A DNA stretch of 54,409 bases. Source: Demequina mangrovi (GTDB lineage: Bacteria > Actinomycetota > Actinomycetes > Actinomycetales > Demequinaceae). Shown here piece by piece: positions 7,301-17,536 of this stretch. The notes below the pieces were generated by a model. It worked only from the letters and a program-made list of their open reading frames with translations, had not been told where the DNA came from and ran no database searches. Within the stretch, counting starts at the first letter, position 1. Each line of letters begins with the position of its first letter. Location of the stretch: NCBI RefSeq assembly GCF_000759715.1, contig NZ_BBLU01000011.1, positions 1-54,409 on the forward strand. Reading direction: 5' to 3'. A program made the translations under genes and the position numbers.

Positions 7301-9127
7301 CATGGCGCGACGGATGCGTCGACCGGTGTCGATGCCTGCGAGCACCAGGAGCGACTCCGAGTTGCGGCGCATTCGCGTCGCGAGGTGGTCGAGCGCGAAC
7401 AGCCTGGTGAGGCGGTCCGGGTCGTCCTCGGTGCGCTCCATCTCGTCGATGCTCGCGAGCTGACGGTTGAGGAGCAGCTGGTCGCGGCGGGCGACGTTGA
7501 CGAACATCTCGGAGATCGAGGAGCGCAGCGCGGCCTGCTCACGCGCGATCTCGAGGGTCGCGGCGTTGACGCCGTTGAACGCCTCCGCGAGGCGTCCGAC
7601 CTCGTCCTGCGACTCGACGCGGATCTGGACCTCGGAGACGTCGACCTCCTCGCCCGGCATCGCGACGCGCTCCACCAGTCGGGGCAGCTCCTCGCGGACC
7701 GCGGTCGCCGTCGTGGTGAGGCGACGGAGCGGCACGGTGATGCGGCGGGCGATGACGAACGTGATGAGCAGCGAGCCCACGACGGCCGCGACGGCGGCAC
7801 CCAGGGTGATCCAGGTGGCGGAGGCCGCGTTGACCGTGTTGGCCGAGATCGCCTCGGTGGTGCGGTCCCACATCTCCTCGCGGAGCGGCTCGTAGACGTC
7901 GAGCTCGGCCTGCACCAGGGCGGGCCAGTCGACGTCCTGCGCCGCGATCAGCGACGAGTCGAGTCCGTTGAGGATGTGGTTCTGCGTGGTGACGAACGAC
8001 GAGCTCGAGGTCGCGGTCGACGCGAGCTCCGGCACCTCGATGGCCGGCGCGAGGTTGTCCGCGCGGTCCTGGGCGTCCTCGAGCGCGATGGTCGTGCGCT
8101 CCACGTACGAACGGGAGGACGCGACGTCCGTGGCGGTGAACGCACCGGTGCGGATCATGCGGTTGAACGTGTCGCCCTCGAACCGGATGCGCTCGATGAG
8201 CTGGTCGATCGCGGCGTACGCCTGGATGGTGCCGACGATCTCGCGGTCGGGGATCGCGAGGGCGATCGCGTCGGCCGAGCCGACGAACGTGTCGATGACC
8301 TGCGTGTAGTAGCTGATGACGGTCGCGGGCGAGACGGCGGCTGCCCGGACGCCCGCGCGGATCTGCGGCAGCGAGTCGCGCAGCTCATGACCGGCGCTCA
8401 CCGCCGCGAGCGCGGCGGCGTTGTCGTCGGTGAGCTCCACCTCGGCGGCCTCGGTCGCGATGTGGTCCAGACCGGCGTCGACCGCCGGGAAGATCTCGTC
8501 CAGCTGGTCGCGGTAGTCGGCCGACTCGGCGAGCAGACGGTGGACGTAGAAGGCCTCGTTCTCGATCGCGTACGCGAGCGCCGCGAACGGGATCTTGAGC
8601 GCCTCGCCGCTCGTGGTCGAGAGCGTGTCGAGCTGGCGTGCGGCGCGGGCGTAGTCCTGGTCGAGCTGCGCGACCTCGTCCTCGGTCGGCAGGACCAGCC
8701 AGCCGCCCTCCTCCTCGGGAGCCGCGAGCGTGACGCTGCGCAGGCCGGCGAGCAGCTGTCCGTCCTGGCGGTCGAGCTGCTCGTTGGCGAAGTCGAGCAG
8801 CGAGTCCGCCTTGGCGGAGTCTGCGGCCTCCACGCGCTCGACGAGCGTCCCGTAGGCGACCTCGACATCGGCGCGGGCCTCGGCGAGCTTCTCCTGGGTG
8901 TCCTGGATGGTGTGGACGAAGTTGAGCGCGGCGGTGCGCTCCTCCTGGATGAGCTGCTCGGTCGTGCGCGCCTCGGTCGCCACCTCGATCAGCCGCTCGG
9001 CGTTCGAGTTCACGGAGTACGAGTTGGCGGCGGTGAGCGTGATGTACGACACCGCCGACAGCAGGACGAGAATGGGCACCATGACGACGGCGAGGAGCTT
9101 TCCTCGAATTCCGAGCCTCTGGAGCAT
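4379..9127 (-). CDS. cvnA: Conservon sensor histidine kinase CvnA with very long disordered tail
   Basis: This 1582-residue membrane kinase heads the conservon. It has an N-terminal membrane segment (about residues 9-34), an extracytoplasmic helical sensor of the nitrate/nitrite-sensing NIT type (about 40-430), a second membrane segment (about 439-462), and a HAMP linker. A dimerisation region with LDHLATRMRRNSESLLVLAG and an ATPase domain (N-box FAELLENAT near 650, G1 box DTGIGM near 683, ending near 750) follow. The remaining 830 or so residues are rich in Pro, Ala and Glu with repeated PEPEP and PAPE runs and are probably disordered; most CvnA proteins are much shorter. gaggggaagg precedes the ATG. 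Confidence 0.92.
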   Translation of the reverse strand: MLQRLGIRGKLLAVVMVPILVLLSAVSYITLTAANSYSVNSNAERLIEVATEARTTEQLIQEERTAALNFVHTIQDTQEKLAEARADVEVAYGTLVERVEAADSAKADSLLDFANEQLDRQDGQLLAGLRSVTLAAPEEEGGWLVLPTEDEVAQLDQDYARAARQLDTLSTTSGEALKIPFAALAYAIENEAFYVHRLLAESADYRDQLDEIFPAVDAGLDHIATEAAEVELTDDNAAALAAVSAGHELRDSLPQIRAGVRAAAVSPATVISYYTQVIDTFVGSADAIALAIPDREIVGTIQAYAAIDQLIERIRFEGDTFNRMIRTGAFTATDVASSRSYVERTTIALEDAQDRADNLAPAIEVPELASTATSSSSFVTTQNHILNGLDSSLIAAQDVDWPALVQAELDVYEPLREEMWDRTTEAISANTVNAASATWITLGAAVAAVVGSLLITFVIARRITVPLRRLTTTATAVREELPRLVERVAMPGEEVDVSEVQIRVESQDEVGRLAEAFNGVNAATLEIAREQAALRSSISEMFVNVARRDQLLLNRQLASIDEMERTEDDPDRLTRLFALDHLATRMRRNSESLLVLAGIDTGRRIRRAMPLSDVVRTASSEIELYERIDLELVVDPAMHGHQALTAAHLFAELLENATVFSDPGSRVIVRTGRTEDGFTVEVIDTGIGMTTEELAEANARVQSSAASEILGAQRLGLFVVGRIARRVGAQVALSSVEGEGTVATILLPSALFEAVGGDTAQPKAAAPAPSAPATAPTVAPAGGSLPSRQAPAAPELPATPPTSAPAASAPYAPSSMVAGASLSGRAAEPEYDEDSIPMPQGIEALIAADAAEAPVAQPVDGADLTSGTSESGLPTRRRRSDDAEKSGGSEEAEKVIGLPVRATAAQLSALDAEAAAFTPSVSPAEIDPQTAEERASVFRGFRSRRDAVKPEPAADLPEAVPPVMSEALGEPTAPVEAVEPTQAVEPELPQRSIGGAFAAFDGMRRAAAADQGQRAEEPALEPEAEVPAFEPEPAPEPEPVVPALPTFSVPKLATTEIPLVHRDEARAEQPEPEAPAAPASPLARSPYGAPFSAPTAETAQVPPLVEPALEEPAPDTFSVPILEPDTDESAADELAVAPQAEAIAEEPQPEPAPEPEAPAMPWSSVISPEQSSAPAPAPQPAPWQPTAPWASAEPVPAPEQSEPVAAAPEQPAPVAAEEPASQAQRAPWLDAAAFASAAAERDGGYGAEAAEAEPEAPVAPFAAAPAAPAPTAGVTDALLDDPYTYGEPTEPSMDDIIAQASGEESGHAGFFGRLFGRGARDEETASPVSPPPARAPFAPIDADTASFAPVEASEPEAESAWPMTTASEQWPTAPAPEPEPEPVAEIAPEPEPAASFAPEPEPVPAPRPAPEPAAFTPEPAPTSFAPESPVFEPQSGPVGYSPDELAQPSGWASAGASALAAAGSDNGAGGYQPVVDTEHSSGRVFSDDDADMTRMAFSELSSLSELRPTVEKTKAGLQKRRSPEAAPVEVKPITEEVSLAPKERDADAVRSRFSSFYSGTQRARTDAAGLDLRSMPQPANEQ

Positions 9128-9152
9128 GAAACCTTCCCCTCACAAGCCGCCG

Positions 9153-9171
9153 CACGGAAGGGCTCTCCGTG
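9153..9171. repeat. Small hairpin in the cvnA leader
   Basis: CACGGA and TCCGTG arms around AGGGCTC form a short stem-loop 26-44 nt upstream of the cvnA start on its transcript. It may influence translation, but nothing identifies a known regulator. The remaining spacer up to 9301 holds the divergent promoters of cvnA and the oxidoreductase. Confidence 0.3.
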
Positions 9172-9301
9172 CATGGATTCGGACGACTGCTCCCTTGCCC
9201 TATCGGCCGTCTCCGGCGGGAACATAAGTCCTGATCCACGTGCGATGTTTGATGAGAGGATAGAGGGCAGCCGCTATGACGCCACCGACCGGAGCATCTG
9301 C

Positions 9302-10261
9302 ATGAAGGCATGCACCATGTCCGAACCCGGCGGGCCAGAGGTCTTATCCCTGGTAGAGGTCGACATTCCGACGCCGGGACCCCATGACGCTGTGATGGGG
9401 ATCACAGCGGCCGGAATCAACCGTGCGGACGCCCTCCAGCGTCAGGGCAGGTATCCGGCCCCTCCGGGCGCACCCGCGTGGCCCGGGCTCGAGGCGGCCG
9501 GGACCGTCCTCGCGGCACCGGCATCGTCCCTGCTCACGCCCGGGGATCGCGTCTGCGCGCTGCTGCCCGGCGGCGGCTACGCCGAGCGTGCCGTGGTCGA
9601 CGCGTCGCTCGTGCTGCCCACGCCGCCGGGGCTCGACGACGTCGAGGCGGCCGCGCTGGTCGAGGCCGCCTGCACGGTGGTGTCCAACCTCGACGCGGCG
9701 GATGCGCGCGCCGGCGAGACCCTGCTGATCCACGGCGGGTCGGGCGGGGTCGGCACCGCGGCCATCCAGATCGCGAAGGCGCGCGGCATGCGCGTGATCG
9801 CGACCGCCGGCGGCCCGGAGCGCGCGGCACGATGCGCGGCGCTGGGGGCGGACGTCGCGCTCGACCACCGCACCGGCTGGGTCGAGACCGTGCGCGCCGA
9901 GGGCGGCGCCGACGTGATCCTCGACGTGGTCGGCGCGGCCTACCTTGAGGCGAACCTGCGCGCGCTGCGCACGGGCGGCAGGCTGATCGTCATCGGCATG
10001 CAGAAGGGCGCCCGAGGCGAGATCGACCTGGGCACCCTGCTGATGAAGCGCGCGACGGTGCTCGGCACCACCCTGCGGGCGCGGCCGCTCGCGGAGCGCG
10101 CCGCGATCGTCGCGCGGGTACGCGAGGAGGTCTGGCCGCTGGCGCCCGACGCCGTGCGGCCCATCGTCCACGCGACCTTCCCGCTCGAGCGCGCCGCGGA
10201 CGCGCACCGCATGCTCGAGTCGGGCGAGGTGTTCGGCAAGCTGGTGCTCACCGTCGGCTGA
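9302..10261 (+). CDS. NAD(P)H:quinone oxidoreductase, zinc-independent MDR family
   Basis: This 319-residue protein is a medium-chain dehydrogenase/reductase of the quinone oxidoreductase (PIG3/QOR) type, reducing quinones or enones with NADPH. It carries the AGINRADALQRQGRYPAPPG signature near residue 40, the nucleotide-binding GGSGGVGTAAIQIAK motif near 147-161, and lacks the Cys/His zinc ligands of alcohol dehydrogenases. I start it at ATG 9302 because the sequence before it has no homology-like character and ggagc lies just upstream. It diverges from cvnA and ends 9 nt from the converging HAD gene. Confidence 0.9.
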   Translation: MKACTMSEPGGPEVLSLVEVDIPTPGPHDAVMGITAAGINRADALQRQGRYPAPPGAPAWPGLEAAGTVLAAPASSLLTPGDRVCALLPGGGYAERAVVDASLVLPTPPGLDDVEAAALVEAACTVVSNLDAADARAGETLLIHGGSGGVGTAAIQIAKARGMRVIATAGGPERAARCAALGADVALDHRTGWVETVRAEGGADVILDVVGAAYLEANLRALRTGGRLIVIGMQKGARGEIDLGTLLMKRATVLGTTLRARPLAERAAIVARVREEVWPLAPDAVRPIVHATFPLERAADAHRMLESGEVFGKLVLTVG

Positions 10262-10269
10262 GGCGCCGC

Positions 10270-11121
10270 CTACATCACCGCGAGGCGCTCGGGGTCGATG
10301 AGCCGGTCGAGCAGGGTGAGCACGCCGTCCTCCTCCACCGAGCCGAGGACCTCGTCCGCGACGGCCTTGACGTGGTCCGGCGCGGTGCCCATCGCGGCGG
10401 ACTGGCCCGCCCACTCGAGCATCGAGATGTCGTTGTTGCCGTCGCCGACCGCGACCGTGTGGTCCGGGTAGACGCCCAGCTGGCGGCGCAGCGCCTCGAG
10501 CGCGGAGGCCTTGGTCACGCCGGGCGGCGTGAGGTCGAGCCATGCGGAGTACCCGACCGCGTACGTGACGTCGTTGAGGCCGATGCGGTGGACCAGGTCG
10601 TCGAAGTGGTCGACGTCGACGCCGGGCGCGCGGATGACGACGCGCGTGGCCTCGTCGTGGCACAGCTCGTCGAAGCTCGCGACCCGCTGCCTGCCCACCA
10701 GCTCCCCGTGGGGGAACTCGCGGTTGACCAGGAAGCCGACGCCCAGGTCCTCGACCGCGAAGAACGCGTCCGGCATCTCCTCGCGGATCAGCTCGAGCGC
10801 GGCGCGCGGGTTGAAGGTGACCTTCTCGACGATGTCGTAGCCGCCGGTCGCGCGCGGGTTGAGGCGCACCGTCACCGCGCCGTTCGAGCACACCGCCCAG
10901 CCGCGCCGCAGGCCGAGGCGCTCCGCGACCGGCAGCATCCCCATGATGTTGCGGCCCGTCGCGAGGATCACGTGATTGCGGCACATGCGGGCGCGCTCGA
11001 CGGCCTCCGCGACCGGGTCGGAGATCTCCCCGCCCCAGTGCATGAGCGTGCCGTCGATGTCGACCCCGACGAGCCTCCACGAGTCCGGGCCGAGCGGGGG
11101 GCGCATCTCCTGGGGATCCAT
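10270..11121 (-). CDS. HAD-superfamily Cof-type phosphatase
   Basis: This 283-residue cytoplasmic hydrolase belongs to the Cof/IIB branch of the HAD superfamily, which removes phosphate from sugar phosphates or cofactors. The nucleophile motif VDIDGTL is near residues 19-25, ATGRN supplies the Thr-type motif II region, and GDGNNDISML near the C-terminus supplies the metal-binding motif IV. The large C2-type cap lies between. TAAGGT at 11128-11133 ends 6 nt before the ATG, suggesting a leaderless mRNA. The substrate is unknown. It may be read separately from serS, which lies upstream on the same strand. Confidence 0.88.
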   Translation of the reverse strand: MDPQEMRPPLGPDSWRLVGVDIDGTLMHWGGEISDPVAEAVERARMCRNHVILATGRNIMGMLPVAERLGLRRGWAVCSNGAVTVRLNPRATGGYDIVEKVTFNPRAALELIREEMPDAFFAVEDLGVGFLVNREFPHGELVGRQRVASFDELCHDEATRVVIRAPGVDVDHFDDLVHRIGLNDVTYAVGYSAWLDLTPPGVTKASALEALRRQLGVYPDHTVAVGDGNNDISMLEWAGQSAAMGTAPDHVKAVADEVLGSVEEDGVLTLLDRLIDPERLAVM

Positions 11122-11184
11122 GCGACGACCTTACGACGACCCCCCGCCGCGAGGCGACGGGCCGTGGTGACGGTCACATGAACG

Positions 11185-12456
11185 TCAGCGGACGGGCTCG
11201 AGCACCTCGAGACCGCCGAGGTACGGGCGCAGCACCTCGGGCACGTGGACCGAGCCGTCCGCCTGCTGGTGGTTCTCGAGGAGCGCGACCAGCCAGCGGG
11301 TGGTGCCGATGGTGCCGTTGATGGTCGCGACCGGCGCCGTGCCGTTCTCCACCCGCTCGCGCGTGTTGAGGCGTCGGGCCTGATACGTGGTGCAGTTCGA
11401 GGTCGACGTGACCTCCATCCAGCGCTCCTGCGACGGGAGCCAGGCCTCGCAGTCGAACTTGCGGGCCGCGCTCGAGCCCAGATCCCCGGCCGCGGTGTCG
11501 ATCACCCGGTACGGCAGCTCGAGGGCCTGGAGCATCTCCTCCTCGATCGACAGGAAGCGCTCGTGCTCGGCCGCCGCGTCCTCGGCGTGGGCGTACGCGA
11601 ACATCTCCACCTTGTGGAACTGGTGGACGCGGATGATGCCGCGGGTGTCGCGTCCCGCGGAGCCGGCCTCGCGCCGGTAGCAGGCGCTCCAGCCGGCGTA
11701 GCGCAGGGGGCCGTCGGAGAGGTCGATGATCTCGTCCGAGTGGTAGCCCGCGAGCGCCACCTCCGAGGTGCCGACCAGGTAGAGGTCGTCGCGCTCGAGG
11801 AAGTAGATCTCGTCGGAGTGCTTGCCGAGGAAGCCGGTGCCGGCCATCGTCTCGGGGCGCACCAGGGTGGGCGTGATCGTCGGGCTGAAGCCGCGGCGGT
11901 ACGCGAGGTCCATCGCGGCGTTGAGCACCGCAAGCTCGAGCCGCGCGCCGATGCCGGTGAGGAAGTAGAAGCGCGCGCCGGACACCTTCGCGCCGCGCTC
12001 CATGTCGATGGCCTTGAGGCCCTCGCCGATCGCCAGGTGGTCCTGGACCTCGACGCCCTCGGCCGCGAAGTCGCGCGGGGTGCCGACGTGGCGCATCACC
12101 GTGAAGTCGTCCTCGCCGCCGGACGGGACGCCCGGCTCGGGGATGTTGCCCAGCGAGCGGGCGAGCTCGACCGCGCGCGTCGCCGCCGCATCGGCCGTGG
12201 CCTGCAGCTCCTTGACCTTCGCCGACAGCTCCTTGGTGCGCGCGAGCAGCGCCTGCTTCTCCTCGCCCTGGGCCTTGGCCACGTCCTTGCCGAGCAGCTT
12301 CTGCTCGGCGCGGGCGGTCTCGAACTCCTGCAGCGCCGCGCGGTTGGCGGCGTCGGCCGCGAGGACCTCGTCGACCACACCCGGGTCGTCGCCGCGCGAG
12401 CGCTGGCTCTCCCTCACGACGTCGGGGGTGGAACGCAGCAGCTTGAGGTCGATCAT
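11185..12456 (-). CDS. serS: Seryl-tRNA synthetase
   Basis: This 423-residue class II synthetase charges tRNA-Ser, including the two tRNA-Ser genes in this window. The N-terminal coiled-coil arm that grips the long variable arm of tRNA-Ser spans about residues 30-100. The catalytic core has the [18 protein letters not shown] segment, motif 2 around [26 protein letters not shown], and motif 3 near the C-terminus ([18 protein letters not shown]). The ATG at 12456 is preceded by TAGACT (12464-12469) with a 7-nt gap, so the message is probably leaderless. Confidence 0.97.
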   Translation of the reverse strand: MIDLKLLRSTPDVVRESQRSRGDDPGVVDEVLAADAANRAALQEFETARAEQKLLGKDVAKAQGEEKQALLARTKELSAKVKELQATADAAATRAVELARSLGNIPEPGVPSGGEDDFTVMRHVGTPRDFAAEGVEVQDHLAIGEGLKAIDMERGAKVSGARFYFLTGIGARLELAVLNAAMDLAYRRGFSPTITPTLVRPETMAGTGFLGKHSDEIYFLERDDLYLVGTSEVALAGYHSDEIIDLSDGPLRYAGWSACYRREAGSAGRDTRGIIRVHQFHKVEMFAYAHAEDAAAEHERFLSIEEEMLQALELPYRVIDTAAGDLGSSAARKFDCEAWLPSQERWMEVTSTSNCTTYQARRLNTRERVENGTAPVATINGTIGTTRWLVALLENHQQADGSVHVPEVLRPYLGGLEVLEPVR

Positions 12457-12494
12457 GACCGCAAGTCTATCGACGCGCGACGTACGCTCTCCTC
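12457..12494. promoter_or_regulatory. 38-bp divergent promoter of serS and the diacylglycerol-kinase-like gene
   Basis: Only 38 bp separate two opposite ATG codons. The minus-strand TAGACT (12464-12469) sits 7 nt before serS and the plus-strand TACGCT (12483-12488) sits 6 nt before the kinase gene. Both match actinobacterial -10 elements placed for leaderless transcription. Their -35 regions must overlap or reach into the opposite gene. Confidence 0.6.
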
Positions 12495-13706
12495 ATGACC
12501 CTCGGGACGGGAATCGCGCTGATAGCGCTGGTGGTCGCGCTGATCGCGCTGTCCCTGGCGATCTCGACCACGCGCCGCATCGGCGTGCGCGACCCCGTCG
12601 CGGTGCCGCCGGCGTGGCGCAAGGTGCTCCGGATCAAGCCGCTGCCGACCATGAAGCTCGGGGAGGCGACCGCCCGTTCGGACGCGGGCGAGCGCATCGC
12701 TTTCATCGCCAACCCCACCAAGGACGGCATCGCGGAGCTGCGCGAGCAGGCGCTGCGCGCGTGCGCGATCCGCTACCTGCCGCAGCCCATGTGGTTCTAC
12801 ACGACCGAGGAGGACCCGGGGACTGGCCAGGCGCGCGAGGCGATCGCCGCGGGGGCCGATGTGGTGGTCGCCGTCGGCGGCGACGGCACGGTGCGCGCGG
12901 TCGCGGAGGGCACGGCCGGCTCCGGCGTGCCGATGGCGATCCTCCCCATGGGCACGGGCAACCTCTTCGCCCGCAACCTCGACCTGCCGCTCGGCGACCA
13001 GGCGGCGCTGCTGCGCACCGCACTGGAGGGCACCGAGCGCCGCTCCGACGTCGGCTGGCTCACGCTCGTGCGGACCCCGGACGCCGAGGGCGAGGGCGAG
13101 CGGCACATCTTCCTCGTCATCGCGGGCGCAGGGCTCGACGCGGAGATGGTCGCCGGCGCGGACGACCGCCTCAAGCGTCGCCTCGGCTGGGCCGCGTACT
13201 TCTTCGCCGCGGTGCAGCACCTCGGCAAGCGCATGATCGCGCGCATCTCGGTCGACGACGGCGAGCCCGTCGAGAGCCACATGCGCACCGTGCTGCTCGC
13301 GAACGTGGGCAAGCTCCCCGCCGGCATCCAGCTCATCCCCGACGCGACCTTCGACGACGGCATGATCGACGTCGCGACGCTCGACGCCCGCGGCGGCATC
13401 GTCGGCTGGACGGAGCTGTTCGGCACCGTGGTCGCGCAGGGCGCGGGGATCCGCGAGCCGTGGCACACGCGCGTGTGGCGCACGTCCCGCATCGACCACG
13501 TGCGCGGTCAGCGCGTCGAGATCCGCTTCGAGGAGCCGCAGAAGGTCCAGGTCGACGGCGAGTCGCTGGGCCGCGCGACCCGCGTGCTCGCCGAGGTGGA
13601 CGCGTCGGCGCTCGTGCTGCGGGTGCCGACCGCGAGCGCTCCCGCGCACGAGACCGTCCGGGCCGCGGAGCCCGAGGAGGCTCCCGCCCCCTCCGACGCC
13701 GCCTGA
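12495..13706 (+). CDS. Diacylglycerol/lipid kinase family protein with N-terminal membrane anchor
   Basis: This 403-residue protein has a hydrophobic N-terminal segment (about residues 4-26) followed by a DAGK catalytic domain. The nucleotide-binding GGDGT motif is near residues 127-131 (VVVAVGGDGTVRAVAEG), and GTGNLFARNL follows near 153. The C-terminal half has the LANVGKLPAGIQLIPDA and DDGMIDV segments typical of YegS/DgkB lipid kinases. It likely phosphorylates diacylglycerol or a related lipid at the membrane. The last 25 residues are Ala/Pro/Glu-rich. Probably leaderless (TACGCT, 6 nt from ATG). Confidence 0.9.
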   Translation: MTLGTGIALIALVVALIALSLAISTTRRIGVRDPVAVPPAWRKVLRIKPLPTMKLGEATARSDAGERIAFIANPTKDGIAELREQALRACAIRYLPQPMWFYTTEEDPGTGQAREAIAAGADVVVAVGGDGTVRAVAEGTAGSGVPMAILPMGTGNLFARNLDLPLGDQAALLRTALEGTERRSDVGWLTLVRTPDAEGEGERHIFLVIAGAGLDAEMVAGADDRLKRRLGWAAYFFAAVQHLGKRMIARISVDDGEPVESHMRTVLLANVGKLPAGIQLIPDATFDDGMIDVATLDARGGIVGWTELFGTVVAQGAGIREPWHTRVWRTSRIDHVRGQRVEIRFEEPQKVQVDGESLGRATRVLAEVDASALVLRVPTASAPAHETVRAAEPEEAPAPSDAA

Positions 13707-13714
13707 CCGGGTTC

Positions 13715-13771
13715 CGACCGTCAGCGCCCCATGGCGCGCAGCTGAGCCAGCAGAGCGACCGTCAGCGCCCC
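13715..13771. repeat. 16-nt direct repeat in the spacer after the lipid kinase gene
   Basis: CGACCGTCAGCGCCCC occurs at 13715-13730 and again at 13756-13771, 41 bp apart, in the 150-bp spacer between two converging genes. No clear terminator is seen in this spacer. It may be a small duplication. Confidence 0.6.
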
Positions 13772-13856
13772 GTCTCGTGCGAGGTGGCGGTGGACTCGGG
13801 GGGATGAGGCTGGGCGCGCGGCGCGGACGGGCCGACGATGCGCGAGCCGACGCGGC

Positions 13857-14789
13857 CTAGTGGCGGCCGGAGCGTAGACCCTGGACCCACGCGCGGGCGT
13901 CCGCGAAGTCCTCCTCCGAGGTTCCCGAGGCGACCGGCGTCGGGTAGCCCGTGGCGGCCGGGTACGAGCCGAGGAAGATCACCACCGGGTTGGTGCGCTT
14001 GAGGCCCACGAGCGCCTCGGCCATGCGGGGCTCGTCGATGTGCGCGAGCGCGTCGACCGAGAACGAGTACTCCCCCGGCCGGTCCGAGCGCGGGCGGCTC
14101 TCGATGCGCGAGAGGTTGACCCCGCGCGCCGCGAACTGCTCGAGCATCGCGAGCAGCGCGCCCGCGCGGTCGTCGGGCAGGCACACCGAGAGCGTGGTCT
14201 TGTCGGCGCCGGTGGCCGGGGGCACGGCCGCGGGACGGCCGATCTTCACGAAGCGGGTGGCGGCGTGCGCGTTGTCCGCGACGCCCGTCTCGAGCACCTC
14301 GAGCCCCAGCCGCGCGGCCAGCCCCGGAGGCGCGAGCGCGGCCTCGAAGCCGGCGACGCCCGCCGCGAGCTCCTCCGCCGCGGCGGCGTTGGACGATGCG
14401 GCGATCTGCACCGCGCCCGGGAGCGTCTCCGCGAGCCAGCGACGGCACTGGTTGAGACCGTGCGAGTGCGCGGAGACCGCCGTGACGTCCGCGAGCGCGG
14501 TGCCGGGCCGGACCGCGAGCTCGAAGGACACGGGCAGCACCACCTCGCCCAGGATCACGAGCGGCTCGCCGCGCGACAGCGTGTCGAGCGTGGCCGTGAC
14601 GCCGCCCTCGACGGTGTTCTCGATCGCGACGACCGCGAACTCGACGTCGCCGGAGCGCACCGCCGCGAGCGCGGCCGGCACGTCGATCATGGGAACGGCC
14701 TCGACCTCGTCGGCGTCGACCATGGCGAGCAGCGCCGCCTCGGTGAACGTGCCGGACGGACCCAGGTACGCGTACCTCGGCTGCGTCAC
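13857..14789 (-). CDS. pheA: Prephenate dehydratase
   Basis: This 310-residue monofunctional enzyme converts prephenate to phenylpyruvate in phenylalanine synthesis. The N-terminal catalytic domain (about residues 1-185) starts YAYLGPSGTFTEAAL and includes the essential Thr-Arg-Phe of ATRFVKIGRP. A C-terminal ACT domain (about 200-280) contains the LSRIESRP signature for phenylalanine feedback control. Its start codon overlaps the end of the upstream glycosyltransferase gene by 4 nt, so the two are translationally coupled, though their pathways differ. Confidence 0.96.
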   Translation of the reverse strand: MTQPRYAYLGPSGTFTEAALLAMVDADEVEAVPMIDVPAALAAVRSGDVEFAVVAIENTVEGGVTATLDTLSRGEPLVILGEVVLPVSFELAVRPGTALADVTAVSAHSHGLNQCRRWLAETLPGAVQIAASSNAAAAEELAAGVAGFEAALAPPGLAARLGLEVLETGVADNAHAATRFVKIGRPAAVPPATGADKTTLSVCLPDDRAGALLAMLEQFAARGVNLSRIESRPRSDRPGEYSFSVDALAHIDEPRMAEALVGLKRTNPVVIFLGSYPAATGYPTPVASGTSEEDFADARAWVQGLRSGRH

Positions 14790-15682
14790 TGCTCCTCCTC
14801 GCGCTCGGGCGTCTCGGGGGCCGGCTCCGGCGCCTTGTCGCCCGGCCGGAGGCGGTTGCCCACGGAGGCCCGCGTCGACTGCATCCGGGAGCGGATGCGC
14901 CGCGAGCTGACCACCGTCAGCACCTCACGGTAGCGATTGGCGCGGCCCACCGGGGTGCGGTCCTCGATCGAGGGGCCCTTGTGCCGGATCTCGCACTCCA
15001 CCTCGGTGATCGCGAGACCCGCGTGCAGCACGTCGAGGGTCATGGCGACCTCGAGCCCGTTGCCGCGCGCGAGCGGCATCGCGATCTCGAGGGCCTCGCG
15101 GGTGAGGCACCGGATGCGCCCGAGCGGCTGGCGCGGGGACCAGCCGGTGGCCTTCTCGACCGCGGTGCGCGCGATCTTCGAGGGCACGCCGGGCGCGAGG
15201 GACTGCGAGTCCGTCAGCGCGACCGCGAGGTCGCACACGCCCTCGAGGACCGCGGGCACCAGCGGGGCCGCGCCGATCGCGTAGTGCCCGAGGTTGGGGT
15301 CGAGGATGAGGATCGCGCGGGGCGGGCGATCCGGCTCGTCGCGCATCGCGATGACCGAGGCGCCCGTCTCCACCGCGGCGGAGCGGCCGCGGATGTGCGA
15401 GTGGCGGACCACCACCGCGCCGGCGCGACGCGCGAGCTCCTGCGTGTTGTCGGTCGAGGCGTCGTCCACGACCAGCACGAGGTCCACACCTGGGATCGCG
15501 AGCGCGGCGCGCACGGTGGCCGCGATGCGTCGTGCCTGGTCGTGCGCGACGATGAGCGCGGCCACCGACGGGCCGGCATGCGCGGCGGGCACGGCCATGC
15601 GGCCGCGCGCACGGCGCAGGCGTGCGCGGGCGAGCGCTTCTCTCGAGGCGCTGCTCCGGTCGGAACCCTCGGCTGTGGACAC
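14786..15682 (-). CDS. Glycosyltransferase family 2 protein
   Basis: This 298-residue GT-A glycosyltransferase has VAALIVAHDQARRIAATVRAAL at the N-terminus and the nucleotide-sugar motif VLVVDDASTDNT near residue 66, but the metal-binding DxD position reads LDPNLG. It resembles soluble glucosyl-3-phosphoglycerate synthase and related actinobacterial enzymes more than processive synthases, and no membrane segment is visible; the acceptor is unknown. The GTG start is preceded by TAGGCT (15690-15695) at 7 nt, so transcription into pheA probably begins here as a leaderless message. Confidence 0.8.
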   Translation of the reverse strand: MSTAEGSDRSSASREALARARLRRARGRMAVPAAHAGPSVAALIVAHDQARRIAATVRAALAIPGVDLVLVVDDASTDNTQELARRAGAVVVRHSHIRGRSAAVETGASVIAMRDEPDRPPRAILILDPNLGHYAIGAAPLVPAVLEGVCDLAVALTDSQSLAPGVPSKIARTAVEKATGWSPRQPLGRIRCLTREALEIAMPLARGNGLEVAMTLDVLHAGLAITEVECEIRHKGPSIEDRTPVGRANRYREVLTVVSSRRIRSRMQSTRASVGNRLRPGDKAPEPAPETPEREEEQ

Positions 15683-15800
15683 GTCGACCAGCCTAGTTGC
15701 CTGTGACTCGATCAGGTACCACTCTTTGCCTCCCCCTTACCTGCCCGTGGCATCGTCCGGACCCTGGCACGCGCCGGACCGGCGTGGAAGAGTAGGCCTC

Positions 15801-17477
<1,677 letters not shown>

Positions 17478-17536
17478 GTCCCCGGCCCCACAACTGGGGC
17501 TGGCGCCATCGGGCCTGGTCTGGCAGGGTGTCCGCC

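Noticed and set aside
3719..10261. A 2180-residue plus-strand frame over the conservon
   Set aside because: It is the complement of cvnA and its neighbours; composition is Arg/Gly/Leu-biased shadow translation. Only its last 319 codons, the quinone oxidoreductase, are real.
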